DNA of 64,000 bases from Heliocidaris tuberculata (GCA_025618425.1 CM046841.1:5870883-5934882); one strand, 5' to 3'. Shown: positions 1 to 13,183, counted from the first letter of the stretch. The notes: generated by a model from the letters alone, not told the origin. Translations and numbers: made by a program.

Positions 1-19
1 TCAGTTTTGGTACCTACAT

Positions 20-475
20 GTCAGTGGCGTACCCAGGATTTTTTACAAGGGGGGCAAATTTTGTCAACTGTCAAATTCTGCTTGGAGAGAGACCCATATT
101 TTTTTCTTCTCGCCAGCCCTTCAAAACTCGCTTCAGTGGGGGGGGGGGGGGGGTAGGATGGTGACCAAAAGAAAGGTTTGGGAGGGTGGTGACAAAAAAA
201 AGAAAGATTTAAGTTCGAAAAGGTAGATCTGTATATTTTTCATCTCGCCAGCCCTCCAAAAGTCGCTCATTGGGGACTAGGGGGGAGGGGGGTGGCAAAA
301 AAAAAAGAATTCCCCAGTGCTCCAAAAGTTGCTCAGTGGGTGGGTATTTTATGGGGGTCCAGAATTTTTTCGACAAGCAAAAAAAACAGTCATAAAAGGG
401 GTTTTTTCTGTCAAAAGTTATCAGGGGGACACTCTGCCCCCCTTCCCCCCCCCCCCCTTGGGTATGCTGCTACTA
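20..475. mobile_element. Decayed inverted-repeat element with G-run ends
   Basis: Starts CAGTGGCGTACCCAGGATTT followed by a G-run and ends CCCCCTTGGGTATGCTGCTA. Internal units (CGCCAGCCCTCCAAAAGTCG) repeat about three times. The CAGTGGCG..CC layout is typical of hAT-like MITEs; the end is degraded and no target duplication is visible. Confidence 0.5.
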
Positions 476-779
476 TATGTACTGTACATGTACACATACC
501 ATAGACCACAGCAAAAGTTAGCTTACATGTAAATGCTTAATATTCAGTGGGTAAGGGTCAGGAGACAAATTACATGTAGTATGTGTGAAGAGTGCAGACA
601 TGTTCATTGTACGTATGTACATGTACACTCCCTTGCCAAAAGTAAATTGCAACATAGTGAAATTCGTTTGTTCTGCCAAGGAGGATGCACCCCATTATCA
701 GAAGGTGCGGATACACAACAAAATATTAGAACTTGATGAACTTTACTTGAAAAATAATTCTAGGTTAAAGCTGCTTGGA
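476..779. other. No gene seen
   Basis: AT-rich sequence with several ACATGTACATGTA palindromes. No coding or RNA signal recognised. Confidence 0.5.
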
Positions 780-1640
780 CGTGATGTATAGATGGCGCTT
801 CATGCAACGCTTGCGAAAATCCTACTGTGTAGCACCATGACAGTTTTACCAGTCTAGATTGAATCTGCGAGCAGATGACGAAGTCGCTATCCCGATCTGC
901 CGAACTTACGTAAATGACGTCATTTGCACTTTCGGCCTTGGCCTAAGTTTTTGAAGCAAACTTTCTCCCAGCGACACACTGGCACACGTGCATCGGCCGC
1001 ATGTGTACGTACCGCATCCGTATACCGTGAACCGGCCCAGGTCCGGGAACTCAGCTTAGCTCAGCTCAGCTCAGTGATTGTTTGTTTACAGCCGCACGCG
1101 ATCTCGTTGGTTCTTTATCGAATGATTTCTACAAAATTCAACTAAAGTCTAGATCTAGTGAAAATGGACAAAGAGGAAGGTGGAAGGGTTAGGAAGCAAT
1201 GTCAGCCCACAGAGGCACAACATCAAAGAGGTAGAGTGTATACAACTCATACATCGACTGTAGGGACCAAAACCGTAAAGTCTAAAGACAGAGACAGCAG
1301 ACGAATAGCACTAGATCTACGCGAAAAATCACTGTATGCACGTACTAGACCCCTATATACAGGCCGGCCGCGCCGGTAGTGCCTAGCTACATGTAGCTTG
1401 CTATAGCGGTATGCATGCAGTGTGCGCATAATATGCACAGGGACTTTCCCTAAGCCTGTGATGCGAGTTCATGTATTGCACATCGATCGTAAGGGAGCCT
1501 CCCAAAAAAACTTCGAGACTCGTAAACTGTCGTGGCGCTGCCCTATGGGATTTTCGCAAGCGTTGAGTGAAGCCCCATCTATACATCACGCCCGAGCAGC
1601 TCTAATGAAATGTACCTGATAATAAGATCTTAAATCATGT
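780..1640 (+). promoter_or_regulatory. CpG-rich patch, possible promoter and first exon of dystrobrevin
   Basis: This stretch is clearly richer in CpG than the surrounding AT-rich DNA, as expected of a transcription start. It holds an ATG at 1164 opening a short frame (MDKEEGGRVRKQCQPTEAQH..) up to a possible donor gtagag at 1231. The frame would end in phase 1 and join GC-ATG at 19640 in frame. The donor is weak and the implied intron is about 18.4 kb. This is inference from phase and composition only. Confidence 0.35.
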
Positions 1641-3009
1641 ACTAGAAATTTATTAAAATATTGCTTAATTACACTGATGTCATAAATTGCCTCCTGTGTA
1701 ATGCATGTGTCTACGTTGCAACACTTTTGGCAAGGGAGGTTGACAGTTTGAGTTTACAGATAGCCTACATGTACAACTTTAATAACTCAGTGAATAAATT
1801 CCTGTACATGTACCAGTCAATTATTTGATGTATAATTTACCAAACATTACACTCATGCCTATTCATAAAACTTTTATGGAAGAATCTTTGACTTTCAACA
1901 AATTTTCTCAGCATCATGCATCCCTTGGCACCTAGAATACATGGATTAATGACCCACTCATGCAGTCATTCCATGAATAAGTTATAGGTTAATTAGGTGT
2001 GTAGTCCCAGGTGTGTGATATTGTGGGGTGTTGCTGTTGGGTTCATATTGTCTCAGATGTGTGGTGTTGTTGGTTCTTTTACAATGCAAGCCCAATGAGA
2101 TGTACTTCCATACATGTACCATTATGTCAATCTACATGTAGTGAGCTTTTATAGAGATAATGCCAATGTAAAGGAGGACTGTACATCTATAGGCTTATTA
2201 CACTTCAAATGTTGGGACTTCTAGTACAAGAAAAGAAAAGAAATAAATGCTGAGATTATATCAGCAAGCACATGTACTGTACACAACTGTACATCTCCCA
2301 CATGTACATGTACATGTAGTATGTAGTCCTTCTATTTAATAAAAGAACAGAAAAATTTCGTAGGCCCCAAACCATTTACATGTAATATATATCTGACCTA
2401 ATGACCTCTATCTATGCAATAGATCTGCATTCTGATTTAAAATTTTCACTTGTGAATTTCAGTACTTAACTAAGCTTTCAAATGCACATTGAAAATGGCA
2501 GTACCTACGAGAGTACGGTACAGGAAAGCACAATTGTAATGTATCTCGGTGCATTCTATGCAAAAATAACTCTATCCTCCCAAATCACCCAGGGCTGGGA
2601 TGGTGCAACACCACAATTTACTTGGTTCAAACCAAGGGTAACTGATCTGCTGAAAAGTCTGCATACATGTGCATACAAACAAGCTTTAAACACCAATGTT
2701 AACTAGATTTAACAAGATTAATATGTAGAAGATGATAGCGTTATTCACATGATTGTACAAACAGTTCTACTGCACATATTTTAATAACGTTCTCTTACTC
2801 ACAGGGTATTATTGATCACAACCGTCAAACAAATGGCATTGGGAAACCATAAAATCAATATCATGCAACAATATACTACATGTACATGTATGTACATGTG
2901 CATGTACATGTAACACTCACAAACTAAATGATACACATTTGCAAACTATGTGTATGAGTCACCATCCTTTTCTACATGTGTGTAAATGTGTGTTCATTAC
3001 AAAACTTAG
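1641..3009. other. No gene seen; ACATGTA-rich
   Basis: Non-coding AT-rich DNA with clusters of TACATGTA palindromes (for example 2302-2316 and 2879-2911). Short frames here have no family resemblance. Confidence 0.5.
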
Positions 3010-3013
3010 TTAA

Positions 3014-3431
3014 CCCTTTCAGGACAGGAATTATTTAAGGGCTACGTTGATCATATTTTGTTCTTCAAATTGGCAACAATACATATATTTCTTTTAATAT
3101 TTATCTTTTGATATCTTCTAATAAAATGTAATGTCTTTGAAAACAACATACATGGTTAGGACTTTGTCGAGAAGTTGAGCAAATTGCCAATTTTGATAAA
3201 AATCAATGATTTTGAACCACTCAATGTGTTGCCAATTTAATGATTTTAAAATTTATTCTCCTTTTTAAAATTCCTGGTATCAAATGCAATGGTTATAAAT
3301 GCAACAAATTTGGACATAATGTGTGTAGAAATTTTTGCTCTTTCTACTCATGCATCTGGTATATTTTTTAGGGTTCTGAATCAAAAGTTATTGAGGCAAA
3401 CCACAAAATGTGGTCAATTGTCTTGAAAGGG
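3014..3431 (+). mobile_element. TTAA-flanked MITE, family 1 copy 1 (piggyBac-like)
   Basis: Ends CCCTTTCAGGACAGG and TGTCTTGAAAGGG are inverted, with TTAA at 3010-3013 and 3432-3435. TTAA duplication with CCC/GGG ends is typical of piggyBac-type elements. It has no coding capacity. Three more copies occur at 5418, 28400 and 31457. Confidence 0.85.
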
Positions 3432-3800
3432 TTAATGCCCTGCTAGTCCTTACATGTATGCTTGCTCATTCATGTTTACCCAAGAGGTTTTTGTTCAATG
3501 GATAACATTTTGTGATGTTGTCAAAATCCTCTTAGTTGTCTGGCTATCCTTAATACATATTCTCACTGTGTCCTGCTACATGTACTGTAAAACCAAACAT
3601 TTTCACAAATCTCGACCACTTGTGAAATTTGTGAAAGTTTCTTACGTGCAAAAATTTGTGTTTTTACAGGTTTACATGTACTTTAACCATCGTGTGATCA
3701 CGTTCACATCACGTTGTTGTGTTACACGACCTTTCGTGAATACATGTACATGTACTAAGCCCTAAATTCACGAAGGGTAGGGTGTAACATTTGTGAAATA

Positions 3801-3918
3801 CCTCCTCTTATTGTCGAAGTGTCGGGTCCAGTTTACCGACACTTTATAAAAAAGTGTTGCAAATCTACGAATACAGGTCTCAAACCCGACATTTCATCAA
3901 TAAGAGGGGGGGGGGGGG
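3801..3918. mobile_element. Short inverted-repeat element
   Basis: CCTCCTCTTATTGTCGAAGT and, inverted, CCCGACATTTCATCAATAAG bound about 118 bp, ending in a G-run. A second nested palindrome (GTCGGG..CCCGAC) lies inside. Probably a MITE or part of one. Confidence 0.5.
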
Positions 3919-4358
3919 TATTTTCTATTTTACAAACAAGGCATCCATGGCCTACGCGGCTATGCCTGCCCCCCCTAATTTTGTTGTTTTAACTCAGAAC
4001 GCCTAAAATTTGGAAATATGTGTATCCAAGTACAAGCCTTTTGAATTTCAGTCAGGACTTGTAGTGTATTTTACAGCCTGCTTAAAAGCTTAGTTTTTAT
4101 CCAATCATTATCATTGTGAAACTAAGCATACCATGTTGTCCTAAAAATAACACAAGCAGTAACCCAAACTAGATTATCAAAGATGCATGCTGCTCTGATA
4201 TTCGTTAAATAATGTCTTGTTTCTATACCCTTTTACCCAGGCTGCGCTGACTTAACTCAAAATGTTAGAATCCTTCTACATACCATCATGTCTATGCACT
4301 TTCATTACTTTAACAAAAAGTGTGATTCGATATTATGGTACATGTATACAGTATGATG

Positions 4359-5159
4359 TAGTGCTGGTGTCGGCATGGAAGATCTATGTCGCCATGTCGC
4401 AATAAAATTAACGCCGATGTCGACATGTGTCGACATCTGGACATGAGTCAAACAAGTCTAAACTCGGGTCGCTCCCGTAGTGACCGTACACTATTAAACC
4501 AGAGTTACCCGACACAAATTCACAAGAGCTTTACATGGAATACATGCACTATGTCCTCACGGGCTCACACTCGCAGTCATACTCACTTTACAGTTCTCAA
4601 AGATGCACACTGTCAACTATTTGCCCCAAAATTTGTTTTGTATGATCCAATTTATCAAGCATTAATGAAAGTCATGCGGTGCGAGTCAGCTAGTGTCGCA
4701 TATGTAGGCATGTACATGTACGTAATGTATACCGGTACGCAGCGATCGTGTCGCGCGCGCGCGCTGCTAATGCGTATGTGAAACAAATCACGTACGCGCG
4801 CACGACGCCACGGCGAGGTACATGTAAACCTAGTCTACGCGACACACACTCGTTGACTCGTAGACGCATAACTAATTGTCATTTTAATCAATATGTTGTT
4901 TTCTTGTCTCTGATGAGATCAGTCTGATCAGTGCAAACATGCGGCGTGCGGTGACAAATTGCTGTCTATGATTTGTGTGGATGATTGTATGCAACTTTTC
5001 AGGTAAACTTTACTCTTCTTGTGAGTGACCATGACGTATGTATAATATAAGACCCATTTTATATCGCATCGGAGCATGCGTGTCGACATGTCGGCAAAGT
5101 CCAAAACCAGTACTTTTGTCGCCATAGTGGCGACATCAGGCGTGTCGATACCAGCACTA
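4359..5159. mobile_element. 801-bp hAT-like non-autonomous transposon
   Basis: Termini TAGTGCTGGTGTCGGCATG and the inverse of CGTGTCGATACCAGCACTA; exact 8-bp duplication GTATGATG at 4351-4358 and 5160-5167. Interior is CpG-rich, with no transposase. An 8-bp duplication and TAG..CTA ends fit the hAT superfamily. Confidence 0.9.
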
Positions 5160-5417
5160 GTATGATGATAATGATAATGGTGAATATGATGATGATGATG
5201 GCTTCTTGTATAGTGCTCATACAGATATGTTTCTGCTGGGCGCTCATGGCGCTTGCCCTAAAAGTTTGTCTCGCAAAATTGAATGTTTCTGGTCAATGGA
5301 TAATCAAGACTTGTTCCTTTGATGGTGCAGAGTTATACCCTGTCATTGTACATGTAGGCAATCATGTTGAAAGTATTCTCCATAATGGCTGATGATTTGA
5401 GAATTCAGCCATATTAA

Positions 5418-6000
5418 CCCTTTCAGGACAGGAATTATTTAAGGGCTTAATTGATCACATTTTGTTCTTCAAATTGGCAACAATGATATTTTTCTTTTAG
5501 TGCTACGTGGTTCTAATAACATGTACATGTAATGTCTTTGAAAACAATATACAGTCAAACCTGTCTATTTAAATTAAGGCCACCCAAAGGAAACAGAAAA
5601 AGTGGCCACTGTAGACAGGTGGCCTTTATAGACAGGTTCCAAGACACATATTTCTTGCTTTAGGGAGGCAATATAAGTGACCACTATAGGCAGGTGGTCA
5701 CTACAGACAGGTTTGACTGTACATAGCTATTTTGTCGAAAAGTTGATAAAATTGACATATTTTAATAGAAAACAATGATTTTGAACCTCTCAATGTGTTG
5801 CCAATTTAATGATTTTAAAACTTATTCTCTTTTTAAAAATTCCCGGCATCAAACGCAGTATGGTCATACTACAAAAAATAGACATAGAGTGTGCTGAAAT
5901 TTTTTGCTCTTTCTACTAATGCATCAGGTATATTTTTTAGAGCTCTAAATCAAAAGTTATTGAGCCAAACCACAAAAAGTGGTCAGTTGTCTCGAAAGGG
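5418..6000 (+). mobile_element. TTAA-flanked MITE, family 1 copy 2, carrying a nested element
   Basis: Same ends as 3014-3431 (CCCTTTCAGGACAGG; CGAAAGGG), with TTAA at 5414-5417 and 6001-6004. It is interrupted by the element at 5552-5719. Confidence 0.85.
5552..5719. mobile_element. 168-bp pogo/Tigger-like MITE nested in family 1 copy 2
   Basis: Ends CAGTCAAACCTGTCTA and the inverse TAGACAGGTTTGACTG (the latter approximate), with TA on both sides. CAG..CTG ends with TA target are typical of pogo-type Tc1/mariner elements. Confidence 0.8.
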
Positions 6001-6749
6001 TTAACTTGTAAAGTATGTTGTTTCTGGTCATGTGACGAGTTTATCAGACAAGCGCATTTTATTGTAAAACCAAAAAATGTTGCTGATTTCAGCAAGTGGT
6101 AAAATTTTGTACAGCAGATCAATCAAATCTCAACATAAAATTTGTGCAATTAACGAACGTTTCTTACAAGGTTGTCATCAACTAATCATGAAAGTTTCAT
6201 ATCGCAAAAATATTTGGTTTTACACAGGAGTGAAGAATGATATTACAGAAAAATGAAAACATCTCTGCAATACAGAAAATTTCCATTTGAAAATCTTAAA
6301 GTAGATATTCAAAGCAAATCACAAATATGCTCAATAATGTATCTCTAGAAACTAGAAAGCTTGCAGATGGTAATCGTATAAGTTTTACGTTAACTGCGTG
6401 TTTGATGATTAAAAAATGGCACAAATAAAAACGCTTCTCAGCATCTGGGATATCCGAGCGATTCGCCAGAAATATACCCATGTTTTCATGACGTCACATC
6501 AGGTACCAATCCTGCCTAAGCAGACGACGTCCTATATCAAGTGAACGTAACTGCAATGCAATTATTTTTAAATTATAAAGAGTTTGGTGTGTTTCATCAT
6601 GACCGTATTTCACATCATTCTAAAAGGGAAGTGAAACCGTTTCTAGTAACTAAAATCTTTTGTTTGTAAAAAGTCATGATAAGGGTCAATGATCAATCAA
6701 AGAAATCACACTTTCGAATTGTAAAGCCCGCTGAATTATAGCATGGATG

Positions 6750-7077
6750 CAGTGGCGGATCTACGGGGGGGGGGGGGGGGGGGGGTTTAGGGGGTTTAAA
6801 CCCCCCCCCCCCCTTGGGCTGCCAAGTAAACATTTAATGTGCATAGGAAAACAACAACAAAAAAAGAGAAAAAATAGAGCATGCAAGTATGCTTAAAATC
6901 GCAAGCTGGCAACCCTAAAAATGAAAAATCTCCCTACTGTGGGAGGGGGGTATCCCCCCTCCCACACCCTCCCCCCTTGCTCGCTTCGCTCGCTGGGGCC
7001 CGGTCGCTACGCTCCCTCGCAATACCCAGCTCAGCCCCTCAAACCCCCCCCTTGGAAAAAAGCTAGATCCGCCCCTG
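6750..7077. mobile_element. CAGTGGCGGATC inverted-repeat element with long G/C runs
   Basis: CAGTGGCGGATCTAC plus a G-run at one end and TAGATCCGCCCCTG at the other. It contains a second partial inverted G/C-run pair at 6771-6817. The ends suggest a hAT-like MITE, but no clean 8-bp duplication is visible. Confidence 0.65.
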
Positions 7078-7085
7078 GGATGGTA

Positions 7086-8635
7086 TTCGTTCCCTCTTGA
7101 AACGCCGACATGCCGCGGTGCATGCAGCTGAAAATACAATGGCATCTTATTTTGTTTACAAGCGATTGATTCCTTTATTTTTTTTAACGCTGCATTTTTC
7201 ATCAAAATAATACCATGCAGGAAATTTAGAGTGAGGCAACAAATAAACATTTATACTGACGCTAGCGAAGTAAGAGAAATAAGTGAAGATGAGATGACAA
7301 AACAGACACTGAAAATGTGTAAGATGTTATGGGGCATCGTCTGCTTAGGAAGGATTGCCCCCGGTATGACGTCACATATCTCAGCAGCGTTCAAAGAGCT
7401 CTATAGGTGCTATAGCGGGGCTGTGTTATATCATTTTATAATAGATAATAATCATTACTTCAAATGTTTCCAAGCGTTGAATTTTGATGAACCTTGTTCA
7501 ATCTAAGCTTCACCTATGCAATAATAAAAATTAAATCAATATTCAAAATCAATGAAATTCTACTTTAAGTTTTTGTAATAAAAGAACAAAGAACATGTGA
7601 ACATATACATTGTGTATGTGTAGGTTATTTTTTACAGTGCAGTAGTACACTGGACATACTGCAAGTTACCTGGGTTAAATGGAGGCATACATGTGATGTC
7701 AACTATTCATTTCCACCTACCATGCATTGCCTTCCATCTCCTAATTGAAATGATGATTAATGGGGGGGGGGGGGGGGGGGACGCGCAAAGACGCCTATCC
7801 TAACTACATGTACGTGTACACTGTACATGTCAGCCATTCACACTGTTCTCTGGTCATTTTAAGAGATACATGTATTGGTTGTGTTGATGTGAAAGGATCA
7901 ATTGCTCTGTATAATTTACATGTAGGTGAAATACATGGTACAAATGTAGCTAACAAACTTAGGATACATTGCTCCCAATCAGCTGATGTTAGTGTTGATG
8001 TGAAGGGTGTGTATTAATTCATAAGGTGTACATGTAGATGTAGTAATTTATTTTGTCTATGTTGTCTATATACTTTGCATTATACATGTACTGTAAATTT
8101 GAAAAGTTGATGTAGGCCAGATAATGTAAAAGGATAAAGGGAATTTCTATGTATGTCATCTACATGTACTGTATTTTCCAACGTAAAGGCTGCAAAGGCC
8201 GCACCTGTTGGCAACTCATTTGGGGGAAAAAAAAGGGGAGAAAAATCAAAAGCATAACAAATCTTGCCCCCTCCCCCCACCCTAAATTCATACAAAGAAA
8301 AAAAAAAGGCCGAACTTTTTATTGTATTGACTTTTTGAAGATGATTATTCCTTTGATGTCTTTGCTTTTATGTTATTAAGAATTTAAAAAGAGGTAGAGA
8401 ATTTGATGAAGCATAGTGCTTGCAAACACGTAAATGTAGGCCCTACATTTTTGTAGACTACTATGGTACGTGCACAGTTTCTCCACTATAAAAGTTTGAG
8501 CACAAGCTATCAACCGTGAAACTTGCAAATTGAGGCATGATCACAAACAAAATTTAAAAGAAAATGTTTCCACCACTCTATAAAATTGTTGAGAGATATC
8601 TTACATGGGTGCATGTTCCATCAAAAGTTGCGTAA
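7086..8635. other. No gene seen
   Basis: AT-rich DNA, G-run at 7761-7780, C-run near 8269-8281. The frame at 7231-7506 was considered and not supported by any family match. Confidence 0.4.
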
Positions 8636-8992
8636 TAGGCTTTTTACACTTACAAAATTTGGCTTAGTCCTGTACTATCGGTGGGGCTAAACGAGGATTT
8701 AGCCCCACCGATAGTACGGGACTAAGCTTAGCCCACTTTCTGTTCACATTACGTTTTACCAAAGTGGGCTAACTCCAAGATAGTACGGGACTATTTTAGC
8801 CCTTGATAAAAGCAGGGTTAGCCCTACCAAAGGTGGGGCTAAATGTCAAAAGATGGAGATAAGCACTCTGGCTAAGGAGATAGTACAAGACTAAAACTGC
8901 CTATGAGAACAGCAAAAATTATAGTCCGGGGTTAGGGATAGTCCGGGGTTAAGGAAAGTACGGGGTTAAAAAAATCAAGTGTAAAAAGCCTA
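8636..8992. mobile_element. Inverted-repeat element with strong internal hairpin
   Basis: TAGGCTTTTTACACTT at the left and its inverse AAGTGTAAAAAGCCTA at the right. Just inside the left end, 8666-8727 folds into a near-perfect hairpin (TAGTCCTGTACTATCGGTGG against its complement). The remaining interior repeats variants of the same TAGTACGGGACTA motif. Confidence 0.75.
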
Positions 8993-11759
8993 TACATGTA
9001 AGTGATTTGCAAAGATAGCATGATAGTTTTGAAGAGGAAAATGAAAATGTCATCACAATGATTTGCATGCTGAAAAATGTGCTCGCCATGTGCGCTATGA
9101 AAATCCACTGCGAAGACCCTCCGTTCTCTAGACAAAATACACAAATCTCCAACAAGCCTGCGAGGATACAACCTCTCTGAAATAGCAGTGGAGGGGTGCC
9201 ATCGATCTCTACTAGGGGTGCGCTACATATTGCATTGCAGAGTGCTTACATGTATGTAGTGCTGTAATGTCCATTTCAATAGACCTGGGAAGAAAATTTG
9301 GATATTTCAGCACGTTTTTACTCTTGCTCAATTGAGCTTCGGACAAGTGCTTTGTCAACCTCGGAAGACCATATGAGGCTGTGTTTGTGATTATGTTCAT
9401 GAGATATTTAGTTATTATTTCTGAATGATATATTTATGAATGAAAATATTTCAACACTTAAAAGATGATTACATCGATAGAGATAGAGCTCGGGCGAACT
9501 GTTGTCCTGTCATGTGTGGTTTAGACCAGGGTTTTGGAGGCGGTTGATTTTTGTCTGTTGTTGCGGATAGGCCGCACCCAGACTTCGCGGTCATATTTTG
9601 GGTGAAAATACGGTAGCTGATATATGCATTTGATGTGAAAGGACCCATTAGTGTGGGTTTGTTAAATGTAATGATGGTTGTCATGTGTGAAAGGAACTCT
9701 GTATTAGTTACATTATGCAAAATGACACTTTGTGTAAATTCTCTATACATACATGTACAATATACATGTACATGTATGCCGTAAATGTAAAACACTATTA
9801 GTTACTTTGGTGAGTTGATGTCTGTGTTAGATGCGAAAAAGACTTAATGCACCAGTGTAAATGTACATTTAAATGTGTTGAAGAGTTGATATCTTTGTTA
9901 GATGTGATATCTTTGTTAGATGTGAAAGGACCTATCTGTGTGAATGTGTTGATGTCTTTGTTATATGTGAAGAGACCCATTGGTGTGAAGTTAATGTGAT
10001 GACAAGGTGTCTTCCCACCTGCCCCTAAGGGTTTACATGATTAGATAAGAAGATGGCCTACTCACTGACCCAGTTGAAGTTCAAGATGCTGGCTAGGTGC
10101 AAAACAAGACTTTCCCCAGAACATTTTCTTGTTTTTAGTACATGTACATGTGCTCACTGTTTTTTTAAGGCAAATTTATTCAAAAAAAGATTGCCATGTG
10201 AGCATGTATTATAGGTTTCATGAATTCTAAAACCAGTATTGATGCGGACATGCGTGTATGTAATAACATGTACATGTTGTTGGCACATGTTTAGACACTG
10301 CTTCTGATTAATGTTTTCAACAAGATATACTGTACATGTAGCATGATGTTATGAGATTCTCGCACAACGTCCAAACTAATGACACCAGTATTTACCCTTA
10401 GAGAGCTAAGCATAGCAGAGTGGGTACAATGTCCTCCATGTACATGTACATGTATGTAAGCATGAGTGACTTCTATTCAGGATCCTAATTTACCATCTCT
10501 CTCATTGCCCTCTTTTGATTATTCTCCCTGATACAATTTCCGCCATCTCCCTGGATAATAAATGTCATCTGGACCGGAGTTGATGCTGCATAAGGTCACC
10601 ATAGCGATCAACATCTTTGTGCACAGGGAGCACAGTCTATTTCCATGTTCTGAAGTGATAAAAGGCTGAAACTGGAGAGCAAAAGAGAGAGTGATCTGGA
10701 AGGGTAGAAAAGATAGGGTGAATGAGAGAGAGAGAGAGAGAGAGAAAGGGGGGGGGGGGGGAGTAGGCAAGGATAATAATTTACCCTTTTATGAGGATAG
10801 TACATGTAGCATCTGTTCTCTATATTTTCAATATCCATTATCCATATTTTTTCATAGGCAAACAAAAAATGTAGTTGGTTTGTTGTCTTTCAATGTTTTA
10901 CTATGTTCAGTATTTTACAGAGGACATACTGTACATGTATTCAAATAGAGTAAAATATCATGTACATGTACATGTATGATCCTTCCACAAAGGAGTCTAC
11001 AGTGTATGTTGATTACATTCTGTTTTCCTTACATTGTATGGATACAAAGAGCTTTACTCAGTACCAGATCTGTCTCAACGACCTACATGTTCATTGTACA
11101 TTTATACATTACATGCTGACAGATCTTGCATTGTGATGCTGAAATTTGTCACCTAAATTTGTGTTGAAAGAGTGTCGAGCAAACATTGTCTGCTATTCTT
11201 AGGTTTGCACTAGAGTGTGAAATGATGATGTAGCTACATTCACACAAATCCTATGATGCAGAAAACGGAATTTTTGAAAAGTACATGTAGATAATGATGA
11301 TAATGGTGCGTATGTTTTATTAAAGAAAAATATCGCATCGCAGCCCAAGGGCTAAATTGAACAATATTCGTAATGTACAAAGATAAAAAGTTACACAATA
11401 CAATACAAAAAATGTCAACATATATATGAGATACACAAGATGTCAATATATGTAATACCCGACCTCCTCTGTATATTTCTTTCGCTTGTTTATCCGTTTA
11501 ATCACCTGACACCTGCTCACTGATTTGCTTTAAAGGTATCATACAGTAGTGGGAAAGGTGGCGCTTTGGATATTTAAATACTTTGTCAGCTGGAATGGAA
11601 ATTATTACATATACTGTTGTGAAATGATTAATTTCGAACAAAGGTGACGTTTGTTTGAAGAAAAATGGTTTAGAAATGGCTAAAATGTCCAAAAAAATAA
11701 TCTATTAAACCTTGTTAAATTGCTGTTAATGTTCAACATTTTGTAAATTTATTCGTAAT
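8993..11759. other. No gene seen; degenerate repeats and GA tract
   Basis: 9620-9990 holds a degenerate tandem repeat around GATGTGAAAGGACCCAT and TTGATGTCTTTGTTAGATGT. A (GA)n and G-run lies at 10725-10760. No coding exon recognised. Confidence 0.45.
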
Positions 11760-11850
11760 TTTGTATATGTTTCACCAGTGAAAAACAAATTTCCCTCAAG
11801 GGGACAATAAATGCTCAATTCAATTCAATTCAATTCAATTCAAATTACAT
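11760..11850 (+). mobile_element. Likely LINE/SINE 3' tail with ATTCA microsatellite
   Basis: TTTCCCTCAAGGGGACAATAAATGC followed in part by (TCAAT)n at 11816-11842. A short hairpin plus AATAAA plus simple repeat is a common non-LTR 3' end. The body is not recognisable. Confidence 0.45.
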
Positions 11851-12070
11851 TGAAATAGTCATACAAGAAAAAAAAAAACGAAAGATTAAGCATAAATACA
11901 TACTATCGACTAATATAATCACAAACATAATTGAATATACATGTAATTGTGGTGGGTGCCATCAGTTCTAGGACACAACGGTGTTCAGTGTGTGGATGTA
12001 AAGCCTAAGTCTGGCTAGAGTGACCACCGTTTGCAGACCATCACAACCAAAAAAGCTGTAAAAGAAAACA

Positions 12071-12660
12071 TTGCCGACTGAAACCCCGAACGTTGACATA
12101 TATTTTTACTCGGCTGCTTGTTGCCTATACATGTTGTACATTAGTTTGCACACGGGTCGCCAATTGGTTGCAGAATATTCACCTACATTTATTTTAAGAT
12201 CAGAAAACTTTTTGCCGACCAGTTTGCTCGGCAAAAGGTTTTCGATGCAACTTCAAAAATCTTTCATTGGTTGGAGACCAGTCGTTAAACTATGCACACC
12301 TTTACAGGACTTGTTGTCTGCGTTCTTCTGGCCAAAATCATCTTGTGGCACAAAGAACAAAACATCTCTTGGTGACCGTGCCTTCATAGCTGCGGCGCCA
12401 CTTTTATGGAACCAGTTACCTTGTAATATCCGTTTCTTAGACACTTGGATTCTTTTTAGTCAAATTTGAAAACGATCCTTTTTTCTAAAGCATACAGTGA
12501 AATTTTAATTCAACACAGATTTGTAGTATTCTTCAGTCCATTCTATTTCTACCTTCTTGCTTCTCTCATTTTCATCATGCACCTCGGAATAGTTAAACTA
12601 GATAGATGGCACAATATATAAGTACGTTGTATTATTATTATTATTAAGACTGCATTATAG
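12071..12660 (+). mobile_element. CR1/L2-like LINE remnant: reverse transcriptase C-terminus and 3' tail
   Basis: The plus-strand frame reads SLGDRAFIAAAPLLWNQLPC near 12361-12425, the well-known C-terminal motif of CR1/L2-type ORF2 (GDRAFSVAAPKLWNSLP). It is followed by a stop, then a TAGATAGATGGCACAATATA-like 3' end and (ATT)n at 12631-12646. 5'-truncated and decayed; no catalytic domain remains. Confidence 0.8.
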
Positions 12661-12841
12661 AAATAATGGAATCAGCAGCTCAATGAGGAAGTAGTGCTAA
12701 CCCTCCTGTGATCACAGGCAATGAATTGAGTGATGTTGGTCGGCAACCAGAGTACGCCCGGTGAGACTTTAATAGGCTTAAGAAGCACATGTTGGAGTGT
12801 AAACAGACATTTCTGATGATTAGCAGTTGGTGATTGTTTAT

Positions 12842-13183
12842 AGGGAAAGTCCACCCTGGTATTAAGTTGATTTGAATAAAAGAAGAAAAATGAGAGAAAG
12901 AGCTTAGTGAAAGTTTGACCAGAATCTGATAAGAAATAAGAGAGTTATGAATTTTTGAAGTTGTAATCAATCAAACACAAATTGGCCACTCCGTGACGTA
13001 TCTTGCGAGCTCCTCTCCCATTTTCCCTGTACTTCAAAAATCATTGATTTCCATTTTCTCTGAAGAAAATATTCAATCATATTTCTTATCAGATTTTGCT
13101 CAAACTTTCATTAATCTGTTTCTCTCATTTTTCTTCTTTTAAGTTTCATTCAAATCTACTTAATACCAGGGTGGACTTTCCCT
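12842..13183. mobile_element. TTAA-type MITE, family 2 copy 1
   Basis: AGGGAAAGTCCACCCTGGTA at the left and its inverse at the right, ending CCCT followed by TTAA (13184-13187); the left target is TTAT, one base changed. A second copy is at 30637-31197. AGGG ends with TTAA could be Kolobok- or piggyBac-like. Confidence 0.85.

Noticed and set aside
4386..4781. 131-codon frame in CpG-rich DNA
   Set aside because: It is inside a hAT-like non-autonomous element with defined ends; no transposase or other domain recognised.
12253..12444. 63-codon minus-strand frame
   Set aside because: Shadow of the LINE reverse-transcriptase fragment on the plus strand.
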